This document shows positions 6,124 to 6,280 of a stretch of DNA of 6,280 bases, piece after piece (the stretch's first letter is position 1; every line of letters starts with the position of its first letter). Location of the stretch: assembly GCA_964349045.1 (NCBI GenBank), contig CAYGFI010000229.1:1-6280 (forward strand). The letters run 5' to 3'. Under the pieces are notes generated by a model. The model did no database searches. It worked only from the letters and a program-made list of their open reading frames with translations, and was not told the origin of the DNA. Source of the stretch: JACJXF01 sp964349045 (GTDB lineage Bacteria; Bacteroidota; Bacteroidia; Bacteroidales; GCA-2748055). The position numbers and the translations under genes are program-made.

Positions 6124-6268
6124 ACTTTACACTTTTTAATCTCCTGTCTTTCAGTTTTCACCCCCGCATTTCAATCCTCTCCCCAAATTTCATTGCCATT
6201 CAGGTTTCGGAGAGAGTTTCATTTATGTCGGTGCCTGAAATACGTTGACCAAAAAAACGGTTAACACT
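6124..6268. other. Non-coding tract after the terminator
   Basis: This 145-base stretch is pyrimidine-rich from about 6131 to 6190 and has no sustained open frame on either strand. It probably holds the promoter and leader of whatever follows at the right edge. TTGACC (6245-6250) and TACGTTGA (6241-6248) resemble promoter fragments only loosely. Confidence 0.35.
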
Positions 6269-6280
6269 ATGGCAAAAGTA
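6269..6280 (+). CDS. Possible start of a gene cut by the window edge
   Basis: ATGGCAAAAGTA would encode Met-Ala-Lys-Val. MAK is a common start for many bacterial proteins, and the ATG follows an AT-rich leader after a strong upstream terminator, as expected for a new transcription unit. Four codons are far too few for any identification, and it may not be a gene. Confidence 0.3.

Overview
The window most likely comes from a member of the Bacteroidota, probably a fermentative Bacteroidales-like anaerobe. Three things point there. PurN has the short Bacteroidota-type sequence. Start codons lack clear Shine-Dalgarno sequences in AT-rich leaders. The toxin-antitoxin operon carries an almost ideal Bacteroidota promoter (TTTG, 19-nt spacer, TAnnTTTG). 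The assignment is from memory of these families, not from a search.

All clear genes lie on the + strand. They are purN (146-715, purine synthesis), a fused alpha-beta ADP-forming acyl-CoA synthetase (1348-3426, acetate or acyl-CoA energy metabolism), an AI-2E-family membrane protein (3866-4999), a collapsed GNAT acetyltransferase pseudogene (5033-5268), and a HigB/HigA-type toxin-antitoxin pair (5392-6031) closed by a strong terminator (6084-6123). The last 12 bases may open a further gene that is cut off by the window edge.

The non-coding stretches hold much of the unusual content. The 632-base gap between purN and the synthetase contains a GC-rich block (about 868-1127) packed with hairpins and a perfect 16-bp palindrome, which looks like a dispersed intergenic repeat. 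Directly on the synthetase stop codon starts a 269-bp array of about 25 units of 8-9 bp (consensus CGTGACGAA). The array flips orientation near its end, and its outermost 22 bp form a near-perfect inverted repeat. Its unit variants are almost all G-to-A transitions.

The genes do not form one pathway. purN and the synthetase are independent housekeeping or energy genes separated by long gaps. The right third (membrane protein, broken acetyltransferase, toxin-antitoxin module) looks like a region with gene turnover. I found no wholly new multi-gene system. The best candidates for a second look are the inverted-end satellite array, the GC-rich hairpin block, the predicted leaderless toxin promoter with its repeated boxes, and the internally deleted acetyltransferase.
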